Below are positions 49,116-57,466 of a DNA stretch of 64,000 nucleotides, piece by piece. Position 1 is the first letter of the stretch. Each line of letters opens with the position of its first letter. The notes below the pieces were generated by a model that did not search any database, was not told the DNA's origin, and saw only the letters and a list, made by a program, of their open reading frames with translations. Source of the DNA: a virus. The position numbers were made by a program, and so were the translations under genes. The stretch is from IMG/VR virus record IMGVR_UViG_3300010354_000060, positions 18,540-82,539 of that record; one strand, 5' to 3'.

Positions 49116-50072
49116 TTATACGTATCTAACGGTTACACGTACTGCACCCGCCCATCCTTGAGTTCCACAGCAGCAGCTGCCACCACAAACGTGTGCGGAT
49201 ACACCAGCCAACCCAGGAACATAAGAGTTCTGATCGGACTGAGCAGAAAATCCTAATTCTCCAGCAGCAGAGCACTGGGCAAAGTATCCACAACTTGAGT
49301 TTTCACATACGTCTTGAACCAAGTATCCACCTTGCTGATTAACAAGTCCACCAGAATAAGGAATATAATACTTATTCCAGCATCTTCTTTCGTGGCAAGC
49401 AAGTTGATATGCTCCAGGAAGTCCATATGCACCACCATCAGCACCATAATAAAGGGAGCAGCATCCAACACAAGAAGTATTAAATCCTACAATATCTCTG
49501 TTTCCACCAAAACCTTCGGTTGCGCCAATAGCAGTCTTAAAGTGGCAACGCTGCCAGAATTGGCATTGGCAGAAAGAACATCCCTTAACACCACCTTCAG
49601 CACAGAAGTTGGTAAGTCCAATTCCTGTTACATAAGTCTTACAACCATCAATTCCAGTCGGTCCAGGATTTCTACATGTCATAGAACCAATACAGAAGTT
49701 GTAGACAGTTCCTGAAGTAACTCCAATAACAGTCTTATAGGCATAAGCACCAGCGCCAGCAGGAATACCATAAGCACAGCAGCAAGCGCCAGCTCCACCA
49801 CCACCAGAACCCCAAATCTCAAAAGTAACAACAGTTGTCCCTGTTCCAGGATATGAAGGTACTTTCCAGCAACAGTAACTATAGTTATTGTAACCTGAAG
49901 TATAATCTCCAGCAGGAGCCTGGCAGCAAGTTAGTTCTGTGCTATCACAGGTTCCACACATATGTGCGGAAAACCAAGTTACCTGACCGTCCCTAAGTCT
50001 ACCAATACCACCAGAGTGAATACCTGTAAAATTAGTGTCTGAAGATCCCAATAGAGTTCTTAGGTTTGCCAT
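49116..50072 (-). CDS. Cys-rich, Gly-rich virion-type protein, copy 1 (318 aa)
   Basis: Begins MANLRTLLGSSDTNFTGIHS. It has 29 cysteines by my count (about 9%), many as CC or CCC. Core: FEIWGSGGGGAGACCCAYGI, PAGAGAYAYKTVIG, GCKTYVTGIGLTNFCAEGG, a YYGADGG turn and a C-terminal GWAGAVRVTVRY. The Gly-rich core and end resemble Gly-rich fibre and adhesin tips (compare the 312-residue protein at 61.0-62.0 kb) with many cysteines added. Two paralogues follow upstream. A late octamer precedes it, overlapping the stop of copy 2. A host-receptor adhesin or surface decoration role is inferred. Confidence 0.8.
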   Translation of the reverse strand: MANLRTLLGSSDTNFTGIHSGGIGRLRDGQVTWFSAHMCGTCDSTELTCCQAPAGDYTSGYNNYSYCCWKVPSYPGTGTTVVTFEIWGSGGGGAGACCCAYGIPAGAGAYAYKTVIGVTSGTVYNFCIGSMTCRNPGPTGIDGCKTYVTGIGLTNFCAEGGVKGCSFCQCQFWQRCHFKTAIGATEGFGGNRDIVGFNTSCVGCCSLYYGADGGAYGLPGAYQLACHERRCWNKYYIPYSGGLVNQQGGYLVQDVCENSSCGYFAQCSAAGELGFSAQSDQNSYVPGLAGVSAHVCGGSCCCGTQGWAGAVRVTVRYV

Positions 50073-50096
50073 TTCTTAAATATCCCTGTTAATGAT

Positions 50097-50104
50097 TATT
50101 TATC
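50097..50104 (-). promoter_or_regulatory. T4-type late promoter octamer (GATAAATA)
   Basis: Minus-strand GATAAATA overlapping the stop codon of Cys-rich copy 2 and 25 bases upstream of copy 1. Confidence 0.65.
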
Positions 50105-51059
50105 TGTAAGTGATTCTAATAAGACCAGCATTACCACGCGACCCATTGCAACACCCACCAGCACAAGAAGTTGAAGAAGGAACACCAGCACCTCTCATTC
50201 CACCACTACAATCTGGGTTACCAGGCCATTCTCCCTGCACACATTGTGCTCTTTGGTTGAGACAGGCATTACCAGTGTTTCTAGTAATTACATATCTTGT
50301 TTGAGTGTCTCTGAAACCACCTGGTTGAGGAATACCCAATCTTACGAAACACCAGTTATTGCAGATACAATCTACACGGAACCAACCAGGTTTTCCAGGA
50401 ACACCATAATCAGCACCATAATAGCAAGCACAATCACAACGATAGCAACTACCAGAAATTGGATCAAGCGTATAGCAACCACCAGAATTTTGTGCGCTTT
50501 GTCCGCCACCACCAGGTCCCCAAGTACCAGTTAGGTTTGCACCAAACTGATCAGTATAGATATAGCAACAAGTTCTACCAGGCATTCCACCTTCAGCACA
50601 GAAGTTGGTAAGTCCACATCCAGTAATCCATGTCTTACAACCCTGAAGTCCTACGCAACAAGCAGAGCAGCAAGTAGGAGGAGCAATACAAAGAAGGTAG
50701 CACATGCCACCAAGAGTATCAAGACCTAAATCACATGCACAAAGTGTCTTCATTGCATAAGCACCAGCACCACTAGGAGAACCTTGTTGGCAGCAGCAAG
50801 AACCAGCTCCACCACCACCGCCTCCCCAGATTTCAAACTGGACAGTAGTTACTCCAGGATATACACAATATCCCATGCACCATTGACGATAAGTTGTATC
50901 ACAATTATCCATCCAGCAGTGACCTGAATAGAAGTTTGTGTAACCATCTACAAGGGTGTTACCCCATCCACTGCCCCATTGGGTGGATTGATATCCACAA
51001 GTACGTTTCTGGAGTTCAGTTTGAGTTTCAGTATTTAGAAGTTTTCTTAAATCTGACAT
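50100..51059 (-). CDS. Cys-rich, Gly-rich virion-type protein, copy 2 (319 aa)
   Basis: Begins MSDLRKLLNTETQTELQKRT. It has 35 cysteines by my count (about 11%). The shared core reads FEIWGGGGGGAGSCCCQQGS, PSGAGAYAMKTLCAC, then CCSACCVGLQGCKTWITGCG and LTNFCAEGGMPGRTCC. A YYGADYG turn and the end GNAGLIRITYR are also shared. Between the core and the end the paralogues differ in length and sequence, as expected for a variable receptor-contact region. It has no promoter octamer directly upstream and so is probably co-transcribed with copy 3. Confidence 0.8.
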   Translation of the reverse strand: MSDLRKLLNTETQTELQKRTCGYQSTQWGSGWGNTLVDGYTNFYSGHCWMDNCDTTYRQWCMGYCVYPGVTTVQFEIWGGGGGGAGSCCCQQGSPSGAGAYAMKTLCACDLGLDTLGGMCYLLCIAPPTCCSACCVGLQGCKTWITGCGLTNFCAEGGMPGRTCCYIYTDQFGANLTGTWGPGGGGQSAQNSGGCYTLDPISGSCYRCDCACYYGADYGVPGKPGWFRVDCICNNWCFVRLGIPQPGGFRDTQTRYVITRNTGNACLNQRAQCVQGEWPGNPDCSGGMRGAGVPSSTSCAGGCCNGSRGNAGLIRITYR

Positions 51060-51070
51060 TATTCTTCTCC

Positions 51071-52258
51071 TTAACCGTAAGTAATGATAACTTGACCTGG
51101 GTGACCATACCCACCACAGTAGCAGTTTCCACCAGTTGAAGCGGATGTCAACCCTCCCATTCCAGGAATTCCATGATCCCTATTAGAACCATTATACCCA
51201 AAGAAATTATTAGTTCTATTTGGTTGACCAGTAGGGCCACTTTGGTTCATAGATGTAAGTCTATAAGGAATCCAACCACCATTAGTATTAATCAGTCCAC
51301 CAGGGTATGGTGAATACTGAAGAATCATACAGAAGTCACCCATATCCATGTTACATGGAGTACCAACCCATCCAGGAAGTCCAATAGCGCCACCATCTGC
51401 ACCAAAGTAAGGAGCACACATTGGAACACAGCTCTGGCAGAGTCCGCCATAGCAAGGATTAACCGCATGTCCGTATGAAACTCTCTTTCCACATGATCCA
51501 AATGTGTTTCCAATACCAATCAGGTCATAATAACCAGTAATAACACCATCACATGCATAGATGTTACCTGATCCACAATTATTATTCTTTAATTTCTTAA
51601 ATAGATCAAAGCAATCTCTAACTCCCTGACCCCATGGACCAGGAGCAATATCTGAACAACCCCAATAGCAATACCAACACCAAGCAGCTGTCGTATACTG
51701 ACATGATCCATTGAATCTATATCCTTCGGCACATGAAGGTTCATAGCAACACATGCAAGACTGTGGGAAGCTACAATGGCAGGATGTATATCCAGGTGCT
51801 CCACCCTCTGCACAGAAGTTATCTAAACCATGCCCATTAATAAAAGTCTTACATCCACGATATCCATAACTATCTGGACTGACGCAGGATCCACCACCAA
51901 CACAAAATTCATATTGGCATCCACCTAAGTCATATCCAGTACAAATACACTTATATGCATAAGCACCTGCGCCACCAGGTTGACCAAACATACAGCAGCA
52001 TGTTCCTGCACCACTTCCACCACCACCCCAAATTTCAAACTTAATAAAAGTCGTTCCAGTGGGTGGTTTCCATACGTAACATTCAAAATGCCCCTGTGAA
52101 GTGGATTGATAACAACGGTTACGATACTTAATCTGCTTATAGGCAGATCCTGGAAATCCTGGTGGATTTGCAGTCGCAATGCCTACCGCAGCAAGTGTTT
52201 GGGAAGTTTGAATCCCAGATCGATTAGTACTATCAATTAAATCTCTTAGGTTAGCCAT
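51071..52258 (-). CDS. Cys-rich, Gly-rich virion-type protein, copy 3 (395 aa)
   Basis: Begins MANLRDLIDSTNRSGIQTSQ and is the longest copy, with 34 cysteines by my count. The shared core is FEIWGGGGSGAGTCCCMFGQ, PGGAGAYAYKCICTG, GCKTFINGHGLDNFCAEGG. The middle carries an extra 75-residue segment rich in Cys, Trp and Tyr. It shares the FGADGGAIGLPGW turn and the end GHPGQVIITYG. An ATG with GGAG-type upstream sequence is present (AGGAGTAACC). The common MANLR(D/T)L N-terminus of copies 1 and 3 suggests a shared attachment point on the virion. Confidence 0.8.
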   Translation of the reverse strand: MANLRDLIDSTNRSGIQTSQTLAAVGIATANPPGFPGSAYKQIKYRNRCYQSTSQGHFECYVWKPPTGTTFIKFEIWGGGGSGAGTCCCMFGQPGGAGAYAYKCICTGYDLGGCQYEFCVGGGSCVSPDSYGYRGCKTFINGHGLDNFCAEGGAPGYTSCHCSFPQSCMCCYEPSCAEGYRFNGSCQYTTAAWCWYCYWGCSDIAPGPWGQGVRDCFDLFKKLKNNNCGSGNIYACDGVITGYYDLIGIGNTFGSCGKRVSYGHAVNPCYGGLCQSCVPMCAPYFGADGGAIGLPGWVGTPCNMDMGDFCMILQYSPYPGGLINTNGGWIPYRLTSMNQSGPTGQPNRTNNFFGYNGSNRDHGIPGMGGLTSASTGGNCYCGGYGHPGQVIITYG

Positions 52259-52292
52259 AGGTTACTCCTGCGTATATCATTCTTTCCTCTAA

Positions 52293-52631
52293 TTATGAGT
52301 TGAGGAGAACCCATCCAAAAGTAGATCCGCTGTAAAGAAGTTCTACTGAGTTGTTAGGTACGTTAAGAACAAGATTTTCGTTCAAGTTAGCAATCTTTGT
52401 CGTGGCAGTAGTGACTCCAACGGTTACAGGGTTAGTTCCCCAGGTACCAGCAGGATCAACAATTGAAATTCTGTCTCCAACATTTACATCGCCAACTGAA
52501 GGAATGTTCAGTGTGACTGCACCCGATGTAGTGTTTACAAGATAGGTTTTACCAGCGGAAGCGGTGTAAGGCGTAGAAGATACGTTTACAACTTCTGAGG
52601 TAAAAGTAGAAGCGGAAATAAAGCGTCCCAT
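52293..52631 (-). CDS. Small beta-rich virion protein (112 aa)
   Basis: Begins MGRFISASTFTSEVVNVSST. A beta-rich domain with AGKTYLVNTTSGAVTLNIPS, VGDRISIVDPAGTWGTNPVT and NNSVELLYSGSTFGWVLLNS resembles the last beta domain of many tail fibres (the TLP...GDxIxxxDxxG pattern). The 149-residue protein at 57.0-57.4 kb has a comparable VTLPSLVTVGDYIKLIDSES stretch. It is coupled within the late fibre cluster. It is probably a structural cap or fibre piece. Confidence 0.7.
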   Translation of the reverse strand: MGRFISASTFTSEVVNVSSTPYTASAGKTYLVNTTSGAVTLNIPSVGDVNVGDRISIVDPAGTWGTNPVTVGVTTATTKIANLNENLVLNVPNNSVELLYSGSTFGWVLLNS

Positions 52632-52647
52632 TTTCGTTAATTACTCC

Positions 52648-52965
52648 TTATACTGATTGTTCTACACCGTAAACGTTAACGCTTACGTTTGTTGAGTTTG
52701 AATATGCGATGACTCTTCTACCAGCTTCAATAACCAAACCTGTTCTTTCCAATACGCCGTTTGGTGCGATGAAAGAATCATATTCAATATACTCAGCGGT
52801 TGTAGGCGCTGAAGTAGCAGCAAGTGCTACTCGCACTGCAACATCAGATGCGTTTCTATTTGAAACGTTAACATTAACGTATGCAAGAGTGCTGGAAGGC
52901 ACCGTATATACTGTTGTGTTTGTTGTAGATGCAAGAGATACTTGCCCTAATACTCCAGAAGCCAT
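52648..52965 (-). CDS. Small virion protein, single copy of fibre module (105 aa)
   Basis: Begins MASGVLGQVSLASTTNTTVY. It is one copy of the beta module found twice in the 360-residue protein: VNVNVSNRNASDVAVRVALA, EYIEYDSFIAPNGVLERTGL, VIEAGRRVIAYSNSTNVSVN, ending VYGVEQSV. Such modules may be trimeric fibre or neck components. A perfect TATAAATA late octamer lies about 39 bases upstream, so this gene begins a late unit that includes the 112-residue protein and the Cys-rich genes. Confidence 0.72.
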   Translation of the reverse strand: MASGVLGQVSLASTTNTTVYTVPSSTLAYVNVNVSNRNASDVAVRVALAATSAPTTAEYIEYDSFIAPNGVLERTGLVIEAGRRVIAYSNSTNVSVNVYGVEQSV

Positions 52966-53003
52966 TTAACTCCCCCAATTTAAATTGAAATCATTTATAT
53001 GTT

Positions 53004-53011
53004 TATTTATA
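53004..53011 (-). promoter_or_regulatory. T4-type late promoter octamer (TATAAATA)
   Basis: A perfect minus-strand TATAAATA, about 39 bases upstream of the 105-residue gene. Confidence 0.75.
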
Positions 53012-53028
53012 ATCTACTCAAAGTTAGC

Positions 53029-56000
53029 TCAAGAGGATGCTAACCAGTATGCGAATGGTCTTGACTTAAGAATTGAAGTATCAACATAAGTCTTGACTGC
53101 TGCCTGTGTGGCAACCTTTTCATTACTATTCTGAGACAGAGTTCCGTCAACAGAGAATTCATTAATTTGAGCACCTAACTGAGCACCAATGGAACCCAGT
53201 CTCAAGGATGTCAGACCTGACAAGTCAAACGCAGAAGCGTTCAGAGTTGCGCTACCAGTTGCCTGGTTAACACGGAAATACTTACCAACACGGAAGTTAC
53301 CATTCTGGTCTGTGGATACGTAATAAACACGACCAGGATAGGTCTCATTAACTTCCCTTGAAGGAATAGGAGCAGAAAGCGGCGTAGAAGGCCAGTTAGT
53401 ATTTGCCTTATTACCAGTACCAAGTTGTAGGAAGTCGTGACCTGTTAAACGAACCTGAGAATATAGGTATCTAACTTTCAAGGTCTGTTCATCAAATGCA
53501 TAATTTGGTTTTTCATCGGCAAGAACAACAATCAAAATACCAGTAGTATCAGGACGAATTGCAGTTATTCTTACAATTTCATTATCAATTCTTACAAAAT
53601 TAGTAGTCGTGAATCCTGAAGTTGAGGTAACTCTCATTTGTGTGGAGATACCTGTAAAGTCCTTCAGTGTTTCAGGAGCCAATGTATTTGGGAATCCAAT
53701 AGCAGTGATTGCAGCACCAGCAGACACACCAGAAGCAGTTGTTCCTTCGGATGCTCTGGTAACATTAATCTGAGTTCCACCAGTGAAGCTATTGATAAGC
53801 ATCAATTCTCCACTTGGAGAAAGAACATAACCACCTTGTTGGAATCCACCAGTAGAAGATACTGGAATTGCAGTATCACCAGCACCAACTGCACCCGAAA
53901 GTGTTGTCGTGTTTGCAGTAAATGGCAGGTTCTTCATAACCTTAATGCCACCAGTATGACCTGCAGCAACTGTAGTTAATTGACCTCTTTGAATGTCAAT
54001 TGAACCTCTTCCATCTGGACCAGTATAAGAAGTTGACTGAATAACATATGAGAAAGGATCTGCACCAGTAATTGTAGTTCCAATACCAGATAAAGTACCA
54101 CCATATCCATTACCTGTAACGAATTCAACACTACCACCTTCATATACCTGAGATGTAGTAAGTCCCGATGTAATCAGAGTAAATCCTTTCTGACCTCTGT
54201 TTGCATCAGTATTATTCGTTAAGTTAGCAGTTGTTCCACTGGTTAAACCACGAATTTCTTCATTTTGAAGGAATCCAGAGCTGATACCAACGTTTGGACC
54301 CTTAGTAACAAGAGTATAATAGATTACAGCAGATGAAGTTTGAACCGAATTAATAATACCAATAGCCCCTGATGTGGCACCACGAACTCTCTCATACTGA
54401 ACGAATCCAGGTGAAGTTAAAGTCTCAACATTATACTTTAAGACAAGTCCTTCAACTTTACCCGTTGCAGGTACTTCTGCCTGGTTATATCCAGAAGAAA
54501 CGATACCATAGTTACCCCAAGAACTGTTACCAGCAAGAGATCTAATTCTACCACCACGAGTTGAAGTATAAGAAATATGGTTATAATAAGTAAAGCAAGA
54601 AACCATTTCTGCCGCACCATTATTCGTTACCCAGAAGGCAACACCATCATCATTGATATTCGTCCAAGAGTCAAAAACAATAGATTTATTAGATTTTACA
54701 GGACCAGCATCATACTGATCATGAGTTTTACCATCAACAATTGCTCCAACTCCACCAGTGGAGATTATGGAACAGTTTGAAACGTATGGCGATTTCGTGA
54801 TTGGAGAAGAAGGATTCAGTCTTACCGCTACACCTTTAACAGTGGCATTATTCATGTCACTGGAAGGTGCCGTAAAGGTAAGAGGAGTTGATCCAACTGT
54901 CTGAGAAATATCAACTTCTACTTGAGTCGTACTAATAAAGTTAACAACCTTACTTCCAGGAGAAACTCCAGACCCAGAAACAGTTGTTCCAACAAGATCA
55001 GGATATAATCCAGTAGAAGTAAGAATTGTTCCTGAAATAGCACCAGTCTGCGTTAGAACTGCACCTGCAGGAACAAACCCAGTCAGTCCCCCCAGTAGAA
55101 CGTCCTTAAGCATCGTAGAACTGCTTAAGTAGAACATTGTGGTCTGAGCGTTAGTGCGAGTTTCAACTGCACTAATTGTTGAACCATTAGGAGCATAAGT
55201 ATCAGCAGTGGTCCATGCACCACCACTAACCTGCATAATTTCAATCTTATTCTGGAAGTAGTTTGCTTCCATGACACGAGCAACCTTAGTTCCTGCACCA
55301 TTAGCAATAGTACTTCCATATGAAATACTGCCACTAAAAGCAGTATCAATTGTCAGAATTTGGGTTTTTGAATTACCTGCTGCTGGTAGGATTTGCGAAG
55401 TTCTGAGGTTATCGCCAACAAGAGTTACATTTTCAGGAAGGATGATTGGTAATTGCTCTTCATAGGTTCCTGCTTTTACATAAATTGTAGCAGGACCAGT
55501 TGTAGCAACACCAACTGCACGGGCAATAGTAGCAAATGAATTGCTAATATTCTTACCATTATTTAAATCACTACCCTCTTCAGAAACATAGAAGACTGGG
55601 TAAGTAGTATTGTTATTCACCCATTGAGGAATACCAGTGGTTGAAACACCAAGAACCTGACCACTTGTTCCAATTGGGAGAGCAGCAGCGCCAGCACCGC
55701 TCTTATAGATCATATCGCCAGTGGCAGAAAGAACGTTCGTTGCCGAACCTTCTGTCAGTGGGTTCCAATATGTTCCAAGGGAATCTAATTCAGGTGCATG
55801 ATTAAAGTTTGTTGAAGCAACGCTAACATAACTATTACTATTTCTTGAAACAGTATCGCCAAGTTCATAGGTTGTGAGTGAACTCCAAGCACTCTTCCAC
55901 TCAAAACCTTTAACAATCAGATCCCAAGCAGTTCCATATCCTACTGCAACAGGACTGGTTGTTTGTGCAGCACCTGCAACAGGAATATTTTGCTTGGCAA

Positions 56001-56571
56001 CGTATGAATATCCACCAAATCTTACAACGTCACCAGGAATATATGAACGAGTTGTGCTCCATGCACCAACAAACGTAAATCCTGTTGTTAAAGTATCCCA
56101 ATCAGATGCATTTGAACTGGGAGCACTGTTAGTATTGGTAGTTTTTGAGATGTAGTTGTATCCACCATATGAAACAACGTCACCAACTTGATAGCTGGTT
56201 CCAGAATTCCACGCTGATTCAAAGTTAAAACCACCAAAGTAAGGAGTCATATTGGTGGCACTGAAGCTTCCACCAGATGTGAATCCTGTAGTTACTCTAT
56301 ATTGAGTATTACCATACTTAAGAATATCATTAATTTTATAGAAAGTAGCAGAAGTCCAATCTCCTACGTTTCTAATACCTTCTACGTGCAGAGACCATTT
56401 GGAAAGATCTGTTCCATACCAACTTGACTCTGATGATACTGAGGTATGATTTGTGGTACAAACATAAGTATTCGCACCAAATTTAACTATATCATCAATA
56501 ACATAAGCAGTGGTACCTGCCCAGTTACCTCTCCAGTTAAATTTTAATCTGCCTAGTCTAAAATCAGCCAT
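53029..56571 (-). CDS. Large tail-fibre protein with carbohydrate-binding-like repeats and beta-helix (1180 aa)
   Basis: Residues about 10-275 hold five repeats of a chitinase-type carbohydrate-binding pattern, W..(T/S)Y..GD.V..G...Y (for example WNSGTSYQVGDVVSYGGYNY and WSTTRSYIPGDVVRFGGYSY). From about residue 320 a pectate-lyase/DUF1565-like beta-helix begins (YVSEEGSDLNNGKNISNSFA, YVKAGTYEEQLPIILPENVT). The C-terminal part has loops such as GLTSLRLGSIGAQLGAQINE and the fibre ending NEKVATQAAVKTYVDTSILK. This is the architecture of a receptor- or polysaccharide-contacting fibre. No depolymerase residues could be assigned. Confidence 0.82.
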   Translation of the reverse strand: MADFRLGRLKFNWRGNWAGTTAYVIDDIVKFGANTYVCTTNHTSVSSESSWYGTDLSKWSLHVEGIRNVGDWTSATFYKINDILKYGNTQYRVTTGFTSGGSFSATNMTPYFGGFNFESAWNSGTSYQVGDVVSYGGYNYISKTTNTNSAPSSNASDWDTLTTGFTFVGAWSTTRSYIPGDVVRFGGYSYVAKQNIPVAGAAQTTSPVAVGYGTAWDLIVKGFEWKSAWSSLTTYELGDTVSRNSNSYVSVASTNFNHAPELDSLGTYWNPLTEGSATNVLSATGDMIYKSGAGAAALPIGTSGQVLGVSTTGIPQWVNNNTTYPVFYVSEEGSDLNNGKNISNSFATIARAVGVATTGPATIYVKAGTYEEQLPIILPENVTLVGDNLRTSQILPAAGNSKTQILTIDTAFSGSISYGSTIANGAGTKVARVMEANYFQNKIEIMQVSGGAWTTADTYAPNGSTISAVETRTNAQTTMFYLSSSTMLKDVLLGGLTGFVPAGAVLTQTGAISGTILTSTGLYPDLVGTTVSGSGVSPGSKVVNFISTTQVEVDISQTVGSTPLTFTAPSSDMNNATVKGVAVRLNPSSPITKSPYVSNCSIISTGGVGAIVDGKTHDQYDAGPVKSNKSIVFDSWTNINDDGVAFWVTNNGAAEMVSCFTYYNHISYTSTRGGRIRSLAGNSSWGNYGIVSSGYNQAEVPATGKVEGLVLKYNVETLTSPGFVQYERVRGATSGAIGIINSVQTSSAVIYYTLVTKGPNVGISSGFLQNEEIRGLTSGTTANLTNNTDANRGQKGFTLITSGLTTSQVYEGGSVEFVTGNGYGGTLSGIGTTITGADPFSYVIQSTSYTGPDGRGSIDIQRGQLTTVAAGHTGGIKVMKNLPFTANTTTLSGAVGAGDTAIPVSSTGGFQQGGYVLSPSGELMLINSFTGGTQINVTRASEGTTASGVSAGAAITAIGFPNTLAPETLKDFTGISTQMRVTSTSGFTTTNFVRIDNEIVRITAIRPDTTGILIVVLADEKPNYAFDEQTLKVRYLYSQVRLTGHDFLQLGTGNKANTNWPSTPLSAPIPSREVNETYPGRVYYVSTDQNGNFRVGKYFRVNQATGSATLNASAFDLSGLTSLRLGSIGAQLGAQINEFSVDGTLSQNSNEKVATQAAVKTYVDTSILKSRPFAYWLASS

Positions 56572-56585
56572 TTTGTTTTAATTCC

Positions 56586-56990
56586 TTACTTAGGTCCTGC
56601 GGTATTATGATCATAGCTGCTACCAAGGCGAGCAACCAAATATCCATCATCATCAATGAAGTAAGTCAAGTTTCTAAAATCAAATCTATACTGTTGATAT
56701 TTATCTGCTGGGTGATTCTTATAAGTTTTATCTTCCGTCGTCTCATCAACATAGTCAACACCATCAAGAAAACCAGGATATTGGGTTCCGTCAGTTCTAT
56801 GAAAATCAGCAGTTTCAGAGGAATCAGTAGATCTTACCTTAGTATACCAAAGCATTCCATCATCAGAATCAGTGGCAGAGCCACCACCTCTACGTAATGC
56901 ATGAACGAAAAAATCGGTAAGTTGAGATACCATTTTTCCGCTTCCTCCCCCAGAGGAAGAAGCCGCTATACCACTTAAGAACATTGTCAT
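56586..56990 (-). CDS. Small virion-associated protein (134 aa)
   Basis: The start is taken at the ATG at 56990 (MTMFLSGIAASSSGGGSGKM), preceded by GGAGGG at 8-9 bases and overlapping the upstream stop as ATGA; a longer frame adds 10 residues. A Gly/Ser-rich N-terminus is followed by LTDFFVHALRRGGGSATDSD, DGMLWYTKVRSTDS and a C-terminal YRFDFRNLTYFIDDDGYLVA. It is acidic. It is coupled to the Mtd-like gene and followed 15 bases later by the 1180-residue fibre gene, so a fibre-assembly or adaptor role is likely. Function unknown. Confidence 0.7.
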   Translation of the reverse strand: MTMFLSGIAASSSGGGSGKMVSQLTDFFVHALRRGGGSATDSDDGMLWYTKVRSTDSSETADFHRTDGTQYPGFLDGVDYVDETTEDKTYKNHPADKYQQYRFDFRNLTYFIDDDGYLVARLGSSYDHNTAGPK

Positions 56991-57436
56991 GCAAATACCC
57001 TCCAGTAAGAACCTTCCCAAACTAGCTCAACCGAAGCACCAGACACATCACATACTAAAGGGGAATCAACAAGTCCTTCAAAATCCTTAAATTGTTGGCC
57101 AGATTGGGCGTTTACTATAAGATTATTTATACTCCAGTAAGATTCGGAATCAATTAGTTTTATGTAGTCACCAACTGTTACCAATGAAGGTAAAGTAACT
57201 TCAAATGCACCACCACTGGTATCTGCAAGGTATTTTACATTTGAATTTAAGTTTGAAGTTACAGCAATTCCAGTGTATCTTGCTTTAGAAACTTCATATC
57301 CACCAACGGTAGTTCCATCATGAACTCTAATTACTTTTTTAGTAGTATCAACAGTTACCTCAGCTAACGCACCAGTAAAACTGGCATGTTCTACTTCAGT
57401 ACCCTTTCGTAGTTGTACTCTTTTTGTATTTGACAT
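56987..57436 (-). CDS. Fibre protein with Mtd-like N-terminal domain (149 aa)
   Basis: The N-terminal 50 residues (VQLRKGTEVEHASFTGALAE, VTVDTTKKVIRVHDGTTVGG) are the short trimerisation/attachment motif found at the start of phage tropism-determinant and many fibre proteins. The C-terminal 90 residues are one beta domain (AFEVTLPSLVTVGDYIKLID, then SVELVWEGSYWRVFA). It is a compact fibre-like protein, probably attached to the baseplate or another fibre. A late octamer lies about 23 bases upstream. Confidence 0.78.
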   Translation of the reverse strand: MSNTKRVQLRKGTEVEHASFTGALAEVTVDTTKKVIRVHDGTTVGGYEVSKARYTGIAVTSNLNSNVKYLADTSGGAFEVTLPSLVTVGDYIKLIDSESYWSINNLIVNAQSGQQFKDFEGLVDSPLVCDVSGASVELVWEGSYWRVFA

Positions 57437-57458
57437 CGCAGGGGTTTTATTATAATTT

Positions 57459-57466
57459 TATTTATT
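57459..57466 (-). promoter_or_regulatory. T4-type late promoter octamer (AATAAATA)
   Basis: Minus-strand AATAAATA overlapping the stop codon of the 1183-residue repeat gene and about 23 bases upstream of the Mtd-like gene. Confidence 0.65.
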
